Positions 32,637-43,070 of a stretch of DNA of 64,000 bases are shown here, in pieces (the stretch's first letter is position 1; each line of letters opens with the position of its first letter). Both the position numbers and the translations under genes were made by a program. Below the pieces are notes generated by a model. That model was not told the origin of the DNA and did no database searches. It saw nothing but the letters and a program-made list of their open reading frames with translations. Source of the stretch: Adhaeretor mobilis (GTDB lineage Bacteria > Planctomycetota > Planctomycetia > Pirellulales > Lacipirellulaceae); assembly GCF_007741515.1 (NCBI RefSeq), contig NZ_CP036263.1:496001-560000 (forward strand), in the 5' to 3' direction.

Positions 32637-34085
32637 ATGAAACATTCCAAACTACTTAGCGCTGCATTTGCGCTGATTGCCATCATTTTCACTGGTTGGC
32701 TGCTTACTCAGTACCGGGTTGGCACCGAGGACAGCGAGGCGCCAGAAGAGTCATCTCTGGTTGAACCCACCTCGATCGTCCGTCTGTCCGAAGCAAAGCA
32801 GCAGGTCGCTGCCATTCAGGTCAAAAGAGTTGAGCGTGGCGATTTGTCGCTGACGCGAATGCTTCCCGCGCGGTTTGCCTACGACGACACGCGTCACGTC
32901 GCAGTGCGTGCCGCAACCGATGGTGTCTTGGTATCGGTCGATGTGAGACCAGGAGACACAGTAGAAGCTGGCCAGCCGATAGCCGTTCTCCGCAGCCCGG
33001 CAACCGGCACAGCAAGAAGCAAGGTACTCACACGGCTGGCCGAACTTGAGTTGGCCAAAACGGATAGTGATCGCTGTCTGTCGATTTACCAGGGCGTGAA
33101 AAATCTGACCGAGTCGATTCAAAAACAGATCCCAGTACATTCCATCGAGCAACAGCTGGGGGATTCCTCTCTAGGGAGCTACCGCAGAGAGTTGCTCACC
33201 GATTACAGCAAAGCTCTGCTGGCAGCAAAGCTGGCGAGGTCGGCAAGCGGAATTAGAGACTCGGGCGCTATCAGCGGTCGTGTGTTGCAGCAACGAGAAA
33301 GTGAAGTTCAGCAGGCCCGAGCCAGTCTCGAAGCTGCCATCGATCAATCTCTGTACGACACACGCCAAGCCTACAATAGAGCAGCGGCGGCCAAAGATAC
33401 GGCACAACGGAGTTTGGAAATCTCACGGCAAACGCTCGCCACGCTACTCGGGACCTCCGCAGCAGAAGAGTTAACGCCTTTGAGCAAGTCCATCGAAGCG
33501 GACTTAGCCCTCTTGCAAATCCGCTCGCCGATCACAGGCACGGTTGAACGCAAGGTTTACTCAGCCAACGAGCGCGTCACGACCGGCAGTGAGCTGTTCA
33601 TCATTGCCGACACCTCACAACTGTGGGTCGAGGCAGACATCCGCGACCGCGACTGGCAAGCAGTTCAGCTGCGTCCCGGTGATCGGGTCACGGTCTCAAC
33701 GCCTGCCGTCAAACAAGCGGACGCGGAAGCGACTATCTATTTCGTTGGACGTGAAGTCGATCCCTTGTCAGGGGCGATCCCTCTAGTTGCTTCGATTGAG
33801 AATCATGAGGGGAGGTTCCGACCAGGACTATTTGCCCGGGTGGAAGTGCCGATCGGCGTCGTTCCTAACGTACTGATGGCACCAGACTCGGCGGTTGTCG
33901 ATCTCAACGGCGAGTCCAGCGTCTTCGTCCAAACGGGAGATGGCTACTTGCCCGTTACCATCGAAACAGGCGCCAAATCGAGCAACCAATGGGAAGTGCG
34001 AGCGGGCCTCACCGAGGGTCAACAAATCGTCGTCGAAGGTGCGTTCATTCTCAAGAGCGAACTTCTACTCGAAGGGGAGGAGTAA
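32637..34085 (+). CDS. RND efflux periplasmic adaptor (CusB/CzcB type)
   Basis: 482 aa. The N-terminal helix (residues 7-24) exports or anchors it. The order matches membrane-fusion proteins: half-lipoyl motif around GVLVSVDVRPGDTVEAGQPI, a long alpha-hairpin (about 120-280), the second half-lipoyl (LLQIRSPITGTVERKV), and beta-barrel/membrane-proximal domains (VEADIRDRDWQAVQLRPGDRV). It joins the pump 4 bp downstream to an outer-membrane channel that is not encoded in this window. Metal export is inferred from the pump. Confidence 0.9.
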   Translation: MKHSKLLSAAFALIAIIFTGWLLTQYRVGTEDSEAPEESSLVEPTSIVRLSEAKQQVAAIQVKRVERGDLSLTRMLPARFAYDDTRHVAVRAATDGVLVSVDVRPGDTVEAGQPIAVLRSPATGTARSKVLTRLAELELAKTDSDRCLSIYQGVKNLTESIQKQIPVHSIEQQLGDSSLGSYRRELLTDYSKALLAAKLARSASGIRDSGAISGRVLQQRESEVQQARASLEAAIDQSLYDTRQAYNRAAAAKDTAQRSLEISRQTLATLLGTSAAEELTPLSKSIEADLALLQIRSPITGTVERKVYSANERVTTGSELFIIADTSQLWVEADIRDRDWQAVQLRPGDRVTVSTPAVKQADAEATIYFVGREVDPLSGAIPLVASIENHEGRFRPGLFARVEVPIGVVPNVLMAPDSAVVDLNGESSVFVQTGDGYLPVTIETGAKSSNQWEVRAGLTEGQQIVVEGAFILKSELLLEGEE

Positions 34086-34088
34086 GCC

Positions 34089-37000
34089 ATGCTGAAAAGA
34101 CTCATTGAGATTTCGCTTAAGAACCGTTTCCTGGTGATTGTGCTGGCACTGTTTGTGGCAGGGGCAGGCATCCGCAGCGCTTTGTTGTTGCCGATTGATG
34201 CGGTCCCCGACTTGACCAACACTCAAGTAACGGTCATCACGGAAGCCGGTTCGTTGCCGCCGGTAGAAGTCGAGCGGCAAGTGACCTACCCCATTGAATG
34301 GGCGATGGGCGGCTTGCCCAATATTGAAGAAGTACGCAGCGTCTCAAAATTTGGCCTCTCGGTGATAACGATTGTTTTCACCGAAGGCACGGACGTTTAT
34401 TTTGCCAATCAGCAAGTCAGCCAGCGACTTTCCCAAGCAGCTACGAAGATTCCCGAGGGATACGGACCGCCTGAGCTAGGTCCGATGACAACCGCCTTGG
34501 GCGAGATCCTGCAATTTGAAGTGCGCAGTGAGGGTCGCTCGCCGATGGAGTTGCGGACCATGCTGGAGTGGGATTTTGCGCCGCGCCTGCGTGAAGTGGA
34601 TGGAGTGACGGAAATCAACACGATGGGCGGATTCTTCAAGACGTTTGAGATTCGGCCTGACCCCAATCGGCTGATGGCCCACGACCTGAGCCTCAAAGAA
34701 CTTTACGACCGCGTCGAAGCAGCCAACACCAATGCAGGTGGTGGCTACGTCGTTCATCACGACGAGCAGCGGTTTATCCGCGGCCAAGCGTTGATTAAGG
34801 GCATCGAGGACTTGCGAAGCATCGTCATGCGGCGCAGCAAGAACGGTTCGCCGCTGCTACTCTCCGATGTAGCTGACGTCACGATTGCTCCCATGCCAAG
34901 GCAAGGAGCAGTCAGCCGGGATGGCAGAGGAGAGGCGGTCACCGCCATGGTGATGATGCGCATTGGCGAAAACTCTCGGACTGTTGTCGCGCGGGTGAAG
35001 GAGCGACTGGATGAAATTCGCACTACATTGCCCAGCGACGTCGAACTGGACGTGATCTACGATCGCGAGGACCTGATTGGTCGCACCCTTCACACGGTAA
35101 CCAATAACCTACTGGAAGGTGGCGTCTTGGTGGCCTTAGTGCTCCTAGTCATGCTAGGCAGCCTGAAGGCTGGCTTAATCGTGGCACTAGCTATCCCACT
35201 ATCGATGCTCTTTGCATCAAACCTAATGTTAGCATTTGGAATCTCCGCGAGTTTGATGAGCTTAGGTGCCATCGACTTTGGGCTGATTGTCGATTCCTCA
35301 GTCATCATGGTCGAAAACTGCGTGCGGCGACTTGCACACAATACCGAAGGCAAGAGTCGACTAGCGATTATTCGTGACGCTGCCATTGAAGTTCGTGGAC
35401 CAACCATGTTCGGCGAACTGATTATCGCGGTGGTCTATGTGCCTGTGCTGCTGCTTGAGGGTACCGAAGGTAAACTGTTTAGACCTATGGCGCTGACCGT
35501 CCTGTTCGCGCTACTCGGCTCGCTCATCTTGTCGATGACACTAATGCCCGCATTGGCCTCCTTGTTCCTCCCCAAGACGCCCAAGGAAACCGAAGTCTGG
35601 CCATTACGCATGCTCAAGAAAGTGTATCTCCCCTTGGTACGCCTGGCGGTGGAAACGCCGCTAGCTACGGCAACTGTCGCACTGTGTGTGTTTGCGATTA
35701 GCATTCCAGTCGCACTCGGACTAGGAGCTGAATTCATGCCTCGTCTGAACGAAGGGGATTTGTTGGTCGAGGCGGTACGGCTGCCGAGTGCGTCCTTAGA
35801 GGGCGCTGAGCAGATGGCTAAACTCATCGAGACGGAACTGGTAGCCTTCCCCGAAATTAAGACGGTTTTCACCAAGACGGGTCGCCCCGAGATTGCCAAT
35901 GACGTGATGGGCGTGCATCAGTCGGACGTCTGGGTAATGTTGAATCCACCGGGCGATTGGCCTGCCCCGAAAACGCGAGATAAGCTGATTGATGAAATGG
36001 AAGCGGCGCTCACCGAGAAAGTGCCGGGCGTCGCTTTTGGATTCACGCAACCCATCGAAATGCGTGTCGATGAGCTGGTAGCGGGCGTCAAGGCGGATGT
36101 CGCGATTCTGGTCTACGGTGACGATCTCGATACTTTGGCACGTAAATCGAAAGAGATCGAACGAGTCCTCCGAGAGATTCCTGGTGCTGCGGACGTAAAA
36201 GCCGATATTCAGTCAACGCTCGCGACCCTGACGATTGAACCCCGACGTGAAGCACTCGCCAGATATGGAATCGATGCCGAAGAGGTGATGGATGTCATCG
36301 CTGCGATTGGCGGGAGACCGGTGGGCGAAGTCCTGCAAGATCGAGCACGATTTCCAATTCGGGTGCGAATACCTGAAGTTTGGCGAGCCAATACTGAGAT
36401 GTTGGCTCAGCTGCCGGTTGCAGAAGCAGGAGGCAAGCCAGTTCCGCTGGACGAACTGGCGGACATTCGCTTGGAGCAAACACCTCCCACCGTGGAACAT
36501 GACAATGGCCGGCGACGTACTTTTGTCTCCGCCAATGTGAGAGGACGCGATGTGGCAACGTTTGTTGGCGAGGCGAAGCGAGAAGTCGCAGTGAAGGTAG
36601 ATATGCCACCCAATTACGAATTGCAGTGGGGCGGCGACTTTGAGAACCTTCAATCGGCAAGTCAACGGTTGTTGTTGATCACGCCAATTGTGCTGCTGGT
36701 GATCTTCCTCCTACTGCACACGACATTTCGTTCGCTCCGTCTGGCACTATTGATTTTCCTCTGCGTACCGATTGCAGCCAGCGGCGGCGTCTTTGGACTG
36801 ATGCTGCGAGACATGCCGTTTAGTATCGCCGCTGGTGTCGGATTCATTGCCCTGTTCGGAGTCGCCGTGCTCAATGGCCTGGTCTGGGTAAGCGATGCTG
36901 AAAATCATCGCAAAGCAGGCAGTGACGCGAAGACTTCAGCTTTGGCGGCTGCGGACGATCGCCTGCGACCCGTGTTGATGACGGCCATGGTTGCCAGTCT

Positions 37001-37187
37001 AGGATTCTTGCCAATGGCGCTCTCAACAAGTGACGGGGCTGAGATCCAACGACCATTGGCAACGGTCGTCATTGGAGGGCTGATCACTAGCACGCTGCTG
37101 ACTTGTTTGGTGATCCCATCGGTCTATGCACAGTTTGCTGGTCGAGCAAGCCAGTCCTTATCAATCGAGGGAGACAAAACGCCATGA
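34089..37187 (+). CDS. Heavy-metal efflux RND pump (HME-RND, CzcA type)
   Basis: 1032 aa, full length, with 12 transmembrane segments in the RND pattern and two large periplasmic loops. The TM4 motif reads [18 protein letters not shown]. In HME-RND pumps the DFG...D-G-A...VEN form marks divalent-cation exporters (Zn, Co, Cd), whereas Cu/Ag pumps have an AIG...DAA form, so a divalent substrate is likely. The usual Gly-Ala is Ser-Ser here, which is unusual. Adaptor 3 bp upstream; the TGA overlaps the next ATG. Confidence 0.92.
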   Translation: MLKRLIEISLKNRFLVIVLALFVAGAGIRSALLLPIDAVPDLTNTQVTVITEAGSLPPVEVERQVTYPIEWAMGGLPNIEEVRSVSKFGLSVITIVFTEGTDVYFANQQVSQRLSQAATKIPEGYGPPELGPMTTALGEILQFEVRSEGRSPMELRTMLEWDFAPRLREVDGVTEINTMGGFFKTFEIRPDPNRLMAHDLSLKELYDRVEAANTNAGGGYVVHHDEQRFIRGQALIKGIEDLRSIVMRRSKNGSPLLLSDVADVTIAPMPRQGAVSRDGRGEAVTAMVMMRIGENSRTVVARVKERLDEIRTTLPSDVELDVIYDREDLIGRTLHTVTNNLLEGGVLVALVLLVMLGSLKAGLIVALAIPLSMLFASNLMLAFGISASLMSLGAIDFGLIVDSSVIMVENCVRRLAHNTEGKSRLAIIRDAAIEVRGPTMFGELIIAVVYVPVLLLEGTEGKLFRPMALTVLFALLGSLILSMTLMPALASLFLPKTPKETEVWPLRMLKKVYLPLVRLAVETPLATATVALCVFAISIPVALGLGAEFMPRLNEGDLLVEAVRLPSASLEGAEQMAKLIETELVAFPEIKTVFTKTGRPEIANDVMGVHQSDVWVMLNPPGDWPAPKTRDKLIDEMEAALTEKVPGVAFGFTQPIEMRVDELVAGVKADVAILVYGDDLDTLARKSKEIERVLREIPGAADVKADIQSTLATLTIEPRREALARYGIDAEEVMDVIAAIGGRPVGEVLQDRARFPIRVRIPEVWRANTEMLAQLPVAEAGGKPVPLDELADIRLEQTPPTVEHDNGRRRTFVSANVRGRDVATFVGEAKREVAVKVDMPPNYELQWGGDFENLQSASQRLLLITPIVLLVIFLLLHTTFRSLRLALLIFLCVPIAASGGVFGLMLRDMPFSIAAGVGFIALFGVAVLNGLVWVSDAENHRKAGSDAKTSALAAADDRLRPVLMTAMVASLGFLPMALSTSDGAEIQRPLATVVIGGLITSTLLTCLVIPSVYAQFAGRASQSLSIEGDKTP

Positions 37188-37564
37188 ATGGTTCTCATTC
37201 GCACGCGGAACAACATCGTAGCGACCAGATCGGATGGCTGCGGGCTGCTAATGATGGGATGGTGTCCGTCTCCAGCCTCATCATCGGCGTGGCTGCTAAC
37301 ACGGAACGAAGTACAATTTTGCTGTGGGTAATTGCGGGGCTCGTGCCCGGTGCAATGTCGATGGCCGCCGGCGAGTACGTTTCAGTGAGTTCTCAAGCTG
37401 ATGCCGAGGAGGCCGATCGTAAGCAAGAGTTGGACAAGAAAAGGGGGGCATTCTACTTTTCAGTGGCATGTCGCTCTCACCACCAAAAAAGTGGCCAAGA
37501 ATCGTTGCTGAATTTTGCCACATTGAAGAATCTCACTGCTGGGCAAGCCAGCAGCGGCACATAG
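37184..37564 (+). pseudogene. VIT1/CCC1-family metal transporter, truncated
   Basis: Starts ATG overlapping the pump stop codon as ATGA, so it was translationally coupled to the efflux operon. The first 85 residues match VIT1/CCC1 (iron/manganese) transporters: [20 protein letters not shown], then [20 protein letters not shown] and ADAEEAD. Four residues normally found between RAA and NDG are missing, and after residue 88 the similarity ends abruptly in unrelated sequence, whereas complete proteins have about 230 residues with further helices. Probably a dead remnant. Confidence 0.75.
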
Positions 37565-37919
37565 CGGGAGGATTCCGAGCCTTTCGCAACTATCGAACTC
37601 GCATCTTGTTCTACGGCGGAAAACTCGACCTCCTACCTAACGGAACTACCCGCTAAAACCACCGAAGATCTCTCTTATGTTCTTCTGACTGAAGCACCGT
37701 AGCCGTTGTCTACGCTCAACAAGGCATCTCATGGGCGGCAGAGCTTGCTCGGCGTGGAAAATGCGTTCAATCCACGCGCCAACCAAGGTCGGCGGCTGAC
37801 TGGGTGTATGCACAGGGTTGCCAGTGCCGTCTAAAATCGCCATATTGAGAGGGTAGACGCCTGTTCATCATTGGTGTTTTCTCCATTGCTGCGCCCATCA
37901 CCGGAAGGAGCCACTGGCT
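37565..37919. other. Gap after the truncated VIT gene
   Basis: 355 bp. A 65-codon leftward open frame (37646-37843) begins MAILDGTGNPVHTPSQPP but has no ribosome-binding site and no recognised match; it may be debris from the event that truncated the VIT gene. GAAGGAG at 37904-37910 serves the next gene. Confidence 0.3.
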
Positions 37920-39512
37920 ATGTCGCAAACTTTGCAAGACGCTAATCGTTACCTGGAAGAGGGTACTAACTCTTCAACACTGCCGTTTGCAGTGCATCTC
38001 GACCTGAAGGTCATCGACCCAGATACGATTCGTGAACTCACGCAGCATGCCGAAGGTGCAGATCGCGATGAATTCGCACTCGAAGCACTCAAGATCGGCG
38101 TGCTGGCTTTGCGGCGGGCTTCCTCTTCGTTCGACGCCGACTATATCAAGCGCGAAACCGACCGCCTATTGGACACGATGCGCCGGCAGTTGGAGGACCA
38201 CACGCGAGGTTCCCAGGAGAAGCTCGCCGGTGCATTGAAGCATTACTTCGATCCGGAGAGTGGTCAATTCAATCGTCGCGTGCAACAACTTACTGCCAAG
38301 GATGGTGAGCTTTCCTCACTGCTTTCTGAATCGCTCGACGGCGATAAATCGAAACTCGCGCAAACTTTGTTCGCCCACTTCGGCGAGCAAAGCCCGTTGA
38401 TGAAAATACTGAGCCCCGACCAATCGAATGGTCTGCTCGCAACTTTACGCACTAATGTGGAGGGTGAGCTCAGCAAACAGCGGGAGCGAATCTTGCAGGA
38501 GTTTTCGCTGGATAATCCAAACAGTGCGCTCACCCGACTGATCGAGCAACTCACCAGCAAGCACGGCAGTCTTTCGAAGGATTTGCAGGGCAAGATCGAC
38601 GAAGTTATCAAGGAGTTCTCACTCGATAAAGAAGACTCCGCACTGAATCGACTTGTTACTCGTGTGAACAGGGCGCAGGAAACGATCACACGTGAGTTTT
38701 CGTTAGACAACGATCAATCGTCTTTGAAGCGTATGAAGACTGAGCTGACAACCATTCTCGAAGCACATGTGAAAACCAATGCGGAGTTCCAAGAGGAGGT
38801 GAAGATCGCGCTAGAGAAGCTCGACACCAAACGTAAGACCGAACTGCGTAGTACGACGCATGGGAATACTTTCGAGGATGCGGTGCTCTCCTTCTTGCAC
38901 GACGACGCAGCGCGTCGTGGGGATGTAGTGGAAGCGACGGGCAATTGCACCGGTTTGCGGAAGAATTGTAAGGTGGGAGATGCGGTTGTTGAGCTGGGGC
39001 CCGATCATGTTGCGGCAGGCGCAAAGATTGTTCTGGAGGCGAAGGAAGATGCCAGCTACACGCTCAAGAAGGCCCGCGATGAGGTGGCCGTAGCGCGTAG
39101 TAATCGCGATGCCCAGCAGGGTATTTTCGTGTTTTCGCGGCATTCGGCACCGCCAGAGTTTGAGGCGCTCGCTCGCTATGGCGACGATGTGTTCGTCGTT
39201 TGGGATGCACAGGACCCTCAAACGGATGCCTATTTGAAGGCTGCTCTAGAGATAAGCCGAGCGTTGTGCCTGCGCAGCAATCCTGAGACGCAACGCGATA
39301 CGATCGACTGGACGCCCATCGACAAGTCGGTACTCGATATCGAGAAGCGAGCAGAGAACTTGGAAATGATCCGCAAGTCGGCGGAAACGATCCTCTCATC
39401 GGGCGGGAAGATCATTGATCGCGTCGACAAAGACAAGAAGGGCTTGCTCCGCCAGTTCACAATCCTCAGCGAAGCGATGTCGCACATTAAGGAATTGCTC
39501 GGTGAGCCCTAA
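37920..39512 (+). CDS. Coiled-coil protein with C-terminal PD-(D/E)XK nuclease-like domain
   Basis: 530 aa, cytoplasmic. Residues 1-300 are predominantly helical, with recurring EFSLD-type units (LQEFSLDNPNSALTRLI, IKEFSLDKEDSALNRLV, TREFSLDNDQSSLKRMK), that is, repeats of roughly 35 residues. Residues 315-430 have the order of a PD-(D/E)XK nuclease: GNTFEDAV (Glu), KVGDAVVEL (Asp), IVLEAKED (E-x-K). The layout recalls RmuC/DUF2130-like proteins. A role in DNA processing or defence is inferred; no partner gene is adjacent. GAAGGAG precedes the ATG. Confidence 0.65.
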   Translation: MSQTLQDANRYLEEGTNSSTLPFAVHLDLKVIDPDTIRELTQHAEGADRDEFALEALKIGVLALRRASSSFDADYIKRETDRLLDTMRRQLEDHTRGSQEKLAGALKHYFDPESGQFNRRVQQLTAKDGELSSLLSESLDGDKSKLAQTLFAHFGEQSPLMKILSPDQSNGLLATLRTNVEGELSKQRERILQEFSLDNPNSALTRLIEQLTSKHGSLSKDLQGKIDEVIKEFSLDKEDSALNRLVTRVNRAQETITREFSLDNDQSSLKRMKTELTTILEAHVKTNAEFQEEVKIALEKLDTKRKTELRSTTHGNTFEDAVLSFLHDDAARRGDVVEATGNCTGLRKNCKVGDAVVELGPDHVAAGAKIVLEAKEDASYTLKKARDEVAVARSNRDAQQGIFVFSRHSAPPEFEALARYGDDVFVVWDAQDPQTDAYLKAALEISRALCLRSNPETQRDTIDWTPIDKSVLDIEKRAENLEMIRKSAETILSSGGKIIDRVDKDKKGLLRQFTILSEAMSHIKELLGEP

Positions 39513-39528
39513 GAGGCAACCAAGTAGA

Positions 39529-41089
39529 GTCCGCTGTGAGCTTGTGAATTATTCAGCCACCTACTCGGCAGCTAAGAATTTAGAATCGGTGACTGCTTTG
39601 ATTCTAACATGCTTTGCGATGGAGGTTCTTGATGGAACGTACCACACAGACCGGCACGGCCCGTTTTCAGCGTGCTGAGCGACGACAGATCGAGTTTCGC
39701 CCGCTCGCACTCGATCACTTGCTTGCTGAAGATCACGCAGCGCGACTGATTTGGGCCTACGTGGAAGGACTCGACCTGACGCTCTTGTATCAGAAGATTA
39801 AGGCGGTGGATGGGAATGCTGGTCGCAATCCGATCGATCCAAAGATTCTCCTCTCGTTGTGGCTCTTCGCCACCGTCGAGGGAGTCACCTCCGCTCGTCG
39901 ACTCGCTAAGCTCTGCCAAGAACACTTGGCTTACCTGTGGATCTGTGGCGAAGTGAGCGTGAATTACCATACGCTGAGCGACTTTCGCACCCAACACCAT
40001 GAGTTTCTCGACGACCTGCTCACTCAAAGCGTGGCCACGCTGCTGCACCAGGGACTCATTGAACTCAACAGCCTGGCCCAAGACGGGATGCGTGTTCGCG
40101 CATCGGCCAGTTCGAGTTCCTTCCGCAGGAAGCCCACCCTCGATGAATGCCTCGCCCAGGCGGAGCAACATCTGGAAACACTTCAGAGGGAGAGCGAAGA
40201 AGATGTCGGGGTTGAGAACCGTCGTGAACAGGCAGCACGGGTGCGTGCGGCTCGTGAGCGGCAGGAGCGTATTGAAGCGGCTTTAGAAGAGCGTGAAACG
40301 CTCGTTCCGAAAATGGAGCGTCGTAAGAAGGGTTCTGGTAGCGAAGCACGCGCTTCGACCACCGACCCCGAAGCACGCAAGATGAAGATGGCCGATGGGG
40401 GCTTTCGTCCGGCCTATAACGTACAGTTTGCGACGACGACCGATACGCTGGTGATTGCTGGTGTGGATGTGGTCAATGCGGGGACTGACGGTGGTCAGAT
40501 GAAGCCCTTGATTGATCAACTTGAGCGGCGCTACCAGCAGGCTCCCGAGCAGTACCTGGCCGATGGGGGCTTCGTGAAGCTGGACGACATTACTGCCCTT
40601 GAGCAGGCGGGTATCACAACGTACCTGCCGATCATGGAGCAAACACGTAAGGAGTCCAAGGGGATCGACCCGTTTGCTCCGGTGAAAGGCGATAGCGAAG
40701 AGGTCAAGCGGTGGCGTGCCCGGATGGGCACTTCCACAGCGAAAGAGATCTATCAGCAGCGCAGTGCGACTGCTGAGTTCCCCAACGCCGGCTGTCGGAA
40801 TCGGGGGCTGGGTCAGTTCCCGGTTCGAGGGTTGCTGAAAGCCAGAGCGATCTGTTTATGGCAGGCACTAGCGCACAACTTCCAGAGAACACTTGATTTA
40901 CGGCGGCAAGCGACCGGGTAAGCTTGTGATGATCAGGCAAGGATGCCAACGCCATCGGGTCGTCAGCATCCCAAGCAACTTTAGCAAACAGGGGTGTTTA
41001 ACAACGACACAACCAACCTTTCAAGAAAGAACCCCCGAGCACTAGGACCTCAGGCCCGGTTGAGAAAAATTCACGGCCTCTGTGCGGAC
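39529..41089 (+). mobile_element. IS1182-type insertion sequence
   Basis: About 1.56 kb with one transposase gene. Imperfect terminal inverted repeats: left from GTCCGC at 39529 with GTGAATTATTC at 39544-39554; right ends GCGGAC at 41084-41089 with GAAAAATTCAC at 41063-41073. No target-site duplication is obvious. Tandem GCACGTTACC repeats and further GGTCCGC copies just outside the right end make that boundary uncertain. Confidence 0.6.
39632..40921 (+). CDS. IS1182-family transposase
   Basis: 429 aa from ATG 39632, with GGAGG upstream. Order of motifs: helical N-terminus (FRPLALDHLLAEDHAARL), RNPIDPKILLSLWLFAT, VNYHTLSDFRTQH, LAQDGMRVRAS (first Asp of the DDE triad), a charged coiled insertion, MADGGFRPAYNVQFATT, YLADGGFVKLDDI (second Asp), and SATAEFPNAGCRNRGLG (Glu). 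All three catalytic positions and the C-terminal helix are present, so it looks functional. Confidence 0.88.
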   Translation: MERTTQTGTARFQRAERRQIEFRPLALDHLLAEDHAARLIWAYVEGLDLTLLYQKIKAVDGNAGRNPIDPKILLSLWLFATVEGVTSARRLAKLCQEHLAYLWICGEVSVNYHTLSDFRTQHHEFLDDLLTQSVATLLHQGLIELNSLAQDGMRVRASASSSSFRRKPTLDECLAQAEQHLETLQRESEEDVGVENRREQAARVRAARERQERIEAALEERETLVPKMERRKKGSGSEARASTTDPEARKMKMADGGFRPAYNVQFATTTDTLVIAGVDVVNAGTDGGQMKPLIDQLERRYQQAPEQYLADGGFVKLDDITALEQAGITTYLPIMEQTRKESKGIDPFAPVKGDSEEVKRWRARMGTSTAKEIYQQRSATAEFPNAGCRNRGLGQFPVRGLLKARAICLWQALAHNFQRTLDLRRQATG

Positions 41090-41193
41090 CAAAGTGAAGT
41101 TGGCCAAGATGTAAAGCTTGATCAACCGTCCACAAAATTGGTGGTCCGCACGTTACCGCACGTTACCGATGGTCCGCAGAGCGAACCCCTACG

Positions 41194-41988
41194 CTACACC
41201 GCGTAGCTCAGCGTCGCGAACGCACTCTCGATCTCTTCAGCGGTGATCTGCTGGACCCCTTCAGCCGCGCCGGCGATTAGCGCTTGCTCGGCAACGCGAT
41301 TCACGCGGCGGGGAACTCCCTCGGCTAGCGCGTGGATCGCGCCGAGGGCTTCTTCGTCAAACGCGGGACGCTCGCCCCCGGCTTCGAAAAGAGCTAGCTG
41401 CAGGTAGCCGATCGTTTCCTGCTCACTCCACGGATCGACATCGATACGCAGGTCGACCGTTTCGAGTAACGACTCGTTCAACTGACGGGCAGCTTGGGTT
41501 TCCGCGACAAGCACCAACGCCAACCAGCCTAGTGAAGCGGGTAGGCGCTGCAGGCGGATCAATTGCGTTTGTAGATCGGGCCCCGCCTGCTGGGCGTTGT
41601 CCACGATGAGTACGGCGGATGAGTCACTCGATTGCGTGGCGGCAAAGTCGGCCAACCGACGGAATAACTCCACCGGCGTATCGCTCGTTCTCGGGCCGAT
41701 AGACCAAGCGGAAGTTATTTGCCAAAGCAACTCAGCAGAGCTGAGCCCGGCTGCGTCGATGACGGCGACTCGTCGATTGTCGTCACGGCATTCTTGTGCG
41801 AAGCGTGTGGCAAGTAGCGTTTTCCCGACGCCAGCGCGACCCAGTAACAATCCCACTTGTCGGGCGCCACTTGCCAAGAATCGCAGTCGTGCCGCAGTTT
41901 CCACCCGCCCAGGGGTTTCGTGGAACAGTGGGGGGACCAACCGGCTGGCAAATGGTGCTGTCGAAAGTCCCCAGTGGGCTTGGTACAT
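41194..41988 (-). CDS. ExeA/GspA-like AAA ATPase
   Basis: 264 aa from the ATG at 41986-41988, where the protein begins MYQAHWGLSTAPF, the standard opening of this family. Walker A GRAGVGKT (50-57), Walker B VLIVDNAQQ and GVPRRVNRVAEQALIAG (sensor-2 region) are present. Related to ExeA of type II secretion and to TniB/TnsC-like ATPases. No peptidoglycan-binding domain or membrane helix is fused, and no secretion genes are adjacent. It sits next to an IS element, but the family is also a regular chromosomal gene in planctomycetes. Confidence 0.8.
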   Translation of the reverse strand: MYQAHWGLSTAPFASRLVPPLFHETPGRVETAARLRFLASGARQVGLLLGRAGVGKTLLATRFAQECRDDNRRVAVIDAAGLSSAELLWQITSAWSIGPRTSDTPVELFRRLADFAATQSSDSSAVLIVDNAQQAGPDLQTQLIRLQRLPASLGWLALVLVAETQAARQLNESLLETVDLRIDVDPWSEQETIGYLQLALFEAGGERPAFDEEALGAIHALAEGVPRRVNRVAEQALIAGAAEGVQQITAEEIESAFATLSYAV

Positions 41989-42234
41989 AGTTGGCTCGAA
42001 GAGATGGATGGCAGCGAGATTGAGGCGGCGTGATTGTGATGGCACGCCGCAGGGCTTAGATTAGTGGGCAGTGCCTCTTCTCTTACATCGGCTAGCGCTG
42101 GGGAGGAACTTTGACCCACTACTGCTAGCACCAAGAGTTGACGAATAATAAACCACTATTTCTGACATCCCGACCGAGCGACAACGACTGAGTGATAAGG
42201 ACCGAAGAGAGTCGGTCTGAACCCTCAACCTGCT

Positions 42235-42945
42235 ATGCCTACACTCCAACGCCGCTGCTACTCCGCTAAGCCCGTTACAGGCGACACGCTCGTGATCGAC
42301 GGCCCTGAGGCTCATCACCTGCTGCATGTGCTACGAGTGCAACCTGGGCAGTCGCTCGTGGTGTTCGACGGTACCGGGGTGGAGTTTGCTTGCGACGTGA
42401 GCGAGTGCCGTCGGGCTGAAATCGAACTTGTCGTACGAAGTGCTGAACCAGTCGATCGCGAGTTGCCCTATTCACTCGAACTGGGGGTAGCTCTGCCGAA
42501 GGGCGATCGCACGCGCTGGATTATCGAGAAGTGTGTGGAACTGGGGGTCACCAAAGTCACGCCACTGGTGACCGATTACGGCGACCGAAAAGCGAAACTC
42601 GAATCGGCTACAAAGCTCCAACGCCACGTGATCGAAGCGAGCAAGCAATGCGGCCGCAACGTGCTCCTGGGGATTTCTCGAGCAGTGCAATTTGCGGAGT
42701 GGGTTCAAGAATCTGGTGAGCATCCGTGCCTACAACTACTCGCCCACCCGGGCGGCGTTGCACTGCACCGAGTAAAACCCACCAGTCAAGGTCCCACTCG
42801 CTTGGCCATCGGCCCCGAGGGTGGTTTTAGCGACGTGGAAGTGGCGCAAGCTCAAGCCGCCAACTGGCAGATTGTCGACCTCGGGCCGCGAATACTGCGC
42901 ATCGAAACGGCAGCGCTCAAGTTGGTGGCGGCGGTGGCTGAGTAG
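42235..42945 (+). CDS. rsmE: 16S rRNA (uracil-1498-N3)-methyltransferase
   Basis: 236 aa, SPOUT-fold enzyme that methylates U1498 of 16S rRNA with S-adenosylmethionine. The PUA-like N-terminus (HHLLHVLRVQPGQ), ALPKGDRTRWIIEKCVELGV, the GPEGGFSD knot loop and the ILRIETAAL motif are all present and correctly spaced. Normal length. Divergent from the ExeA-like gene; about 250 bp between them holds no other gene. Confidence 0.93.
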   Translation: MPTLQRRCYSAKPVTGDTLVIDGPEAHHLLHVLRVQPGQSLVVFDGTGVEFACDVSECRRAEIELVVRSAEPVDRELPYSLELGVALPKGDRTRWIIEKCVELGVTKVTPLVTDYGDRKAKLESATKLQRHVIEASKQCGRNVLLGISRAVQFAEWVQESGEHPCLQLLAHPGGVALHRVKPTSQGPTRLAIGPEGGFSDVEVAQAQAANWQIVDLGPRILRIETAALKLVAAVAE

Positions 42946-43070
42946 TTGTCACCCTTGGCGATAGGTGGGGGAAAGTGCACAACGGCACCAAACCCGTCAC
43001 AAGTTGTTGCCCTGATGAACAGCCTGATTCGATGAAAATCACTGCGGTGGGATTCTTGGGAGAAAGGATT

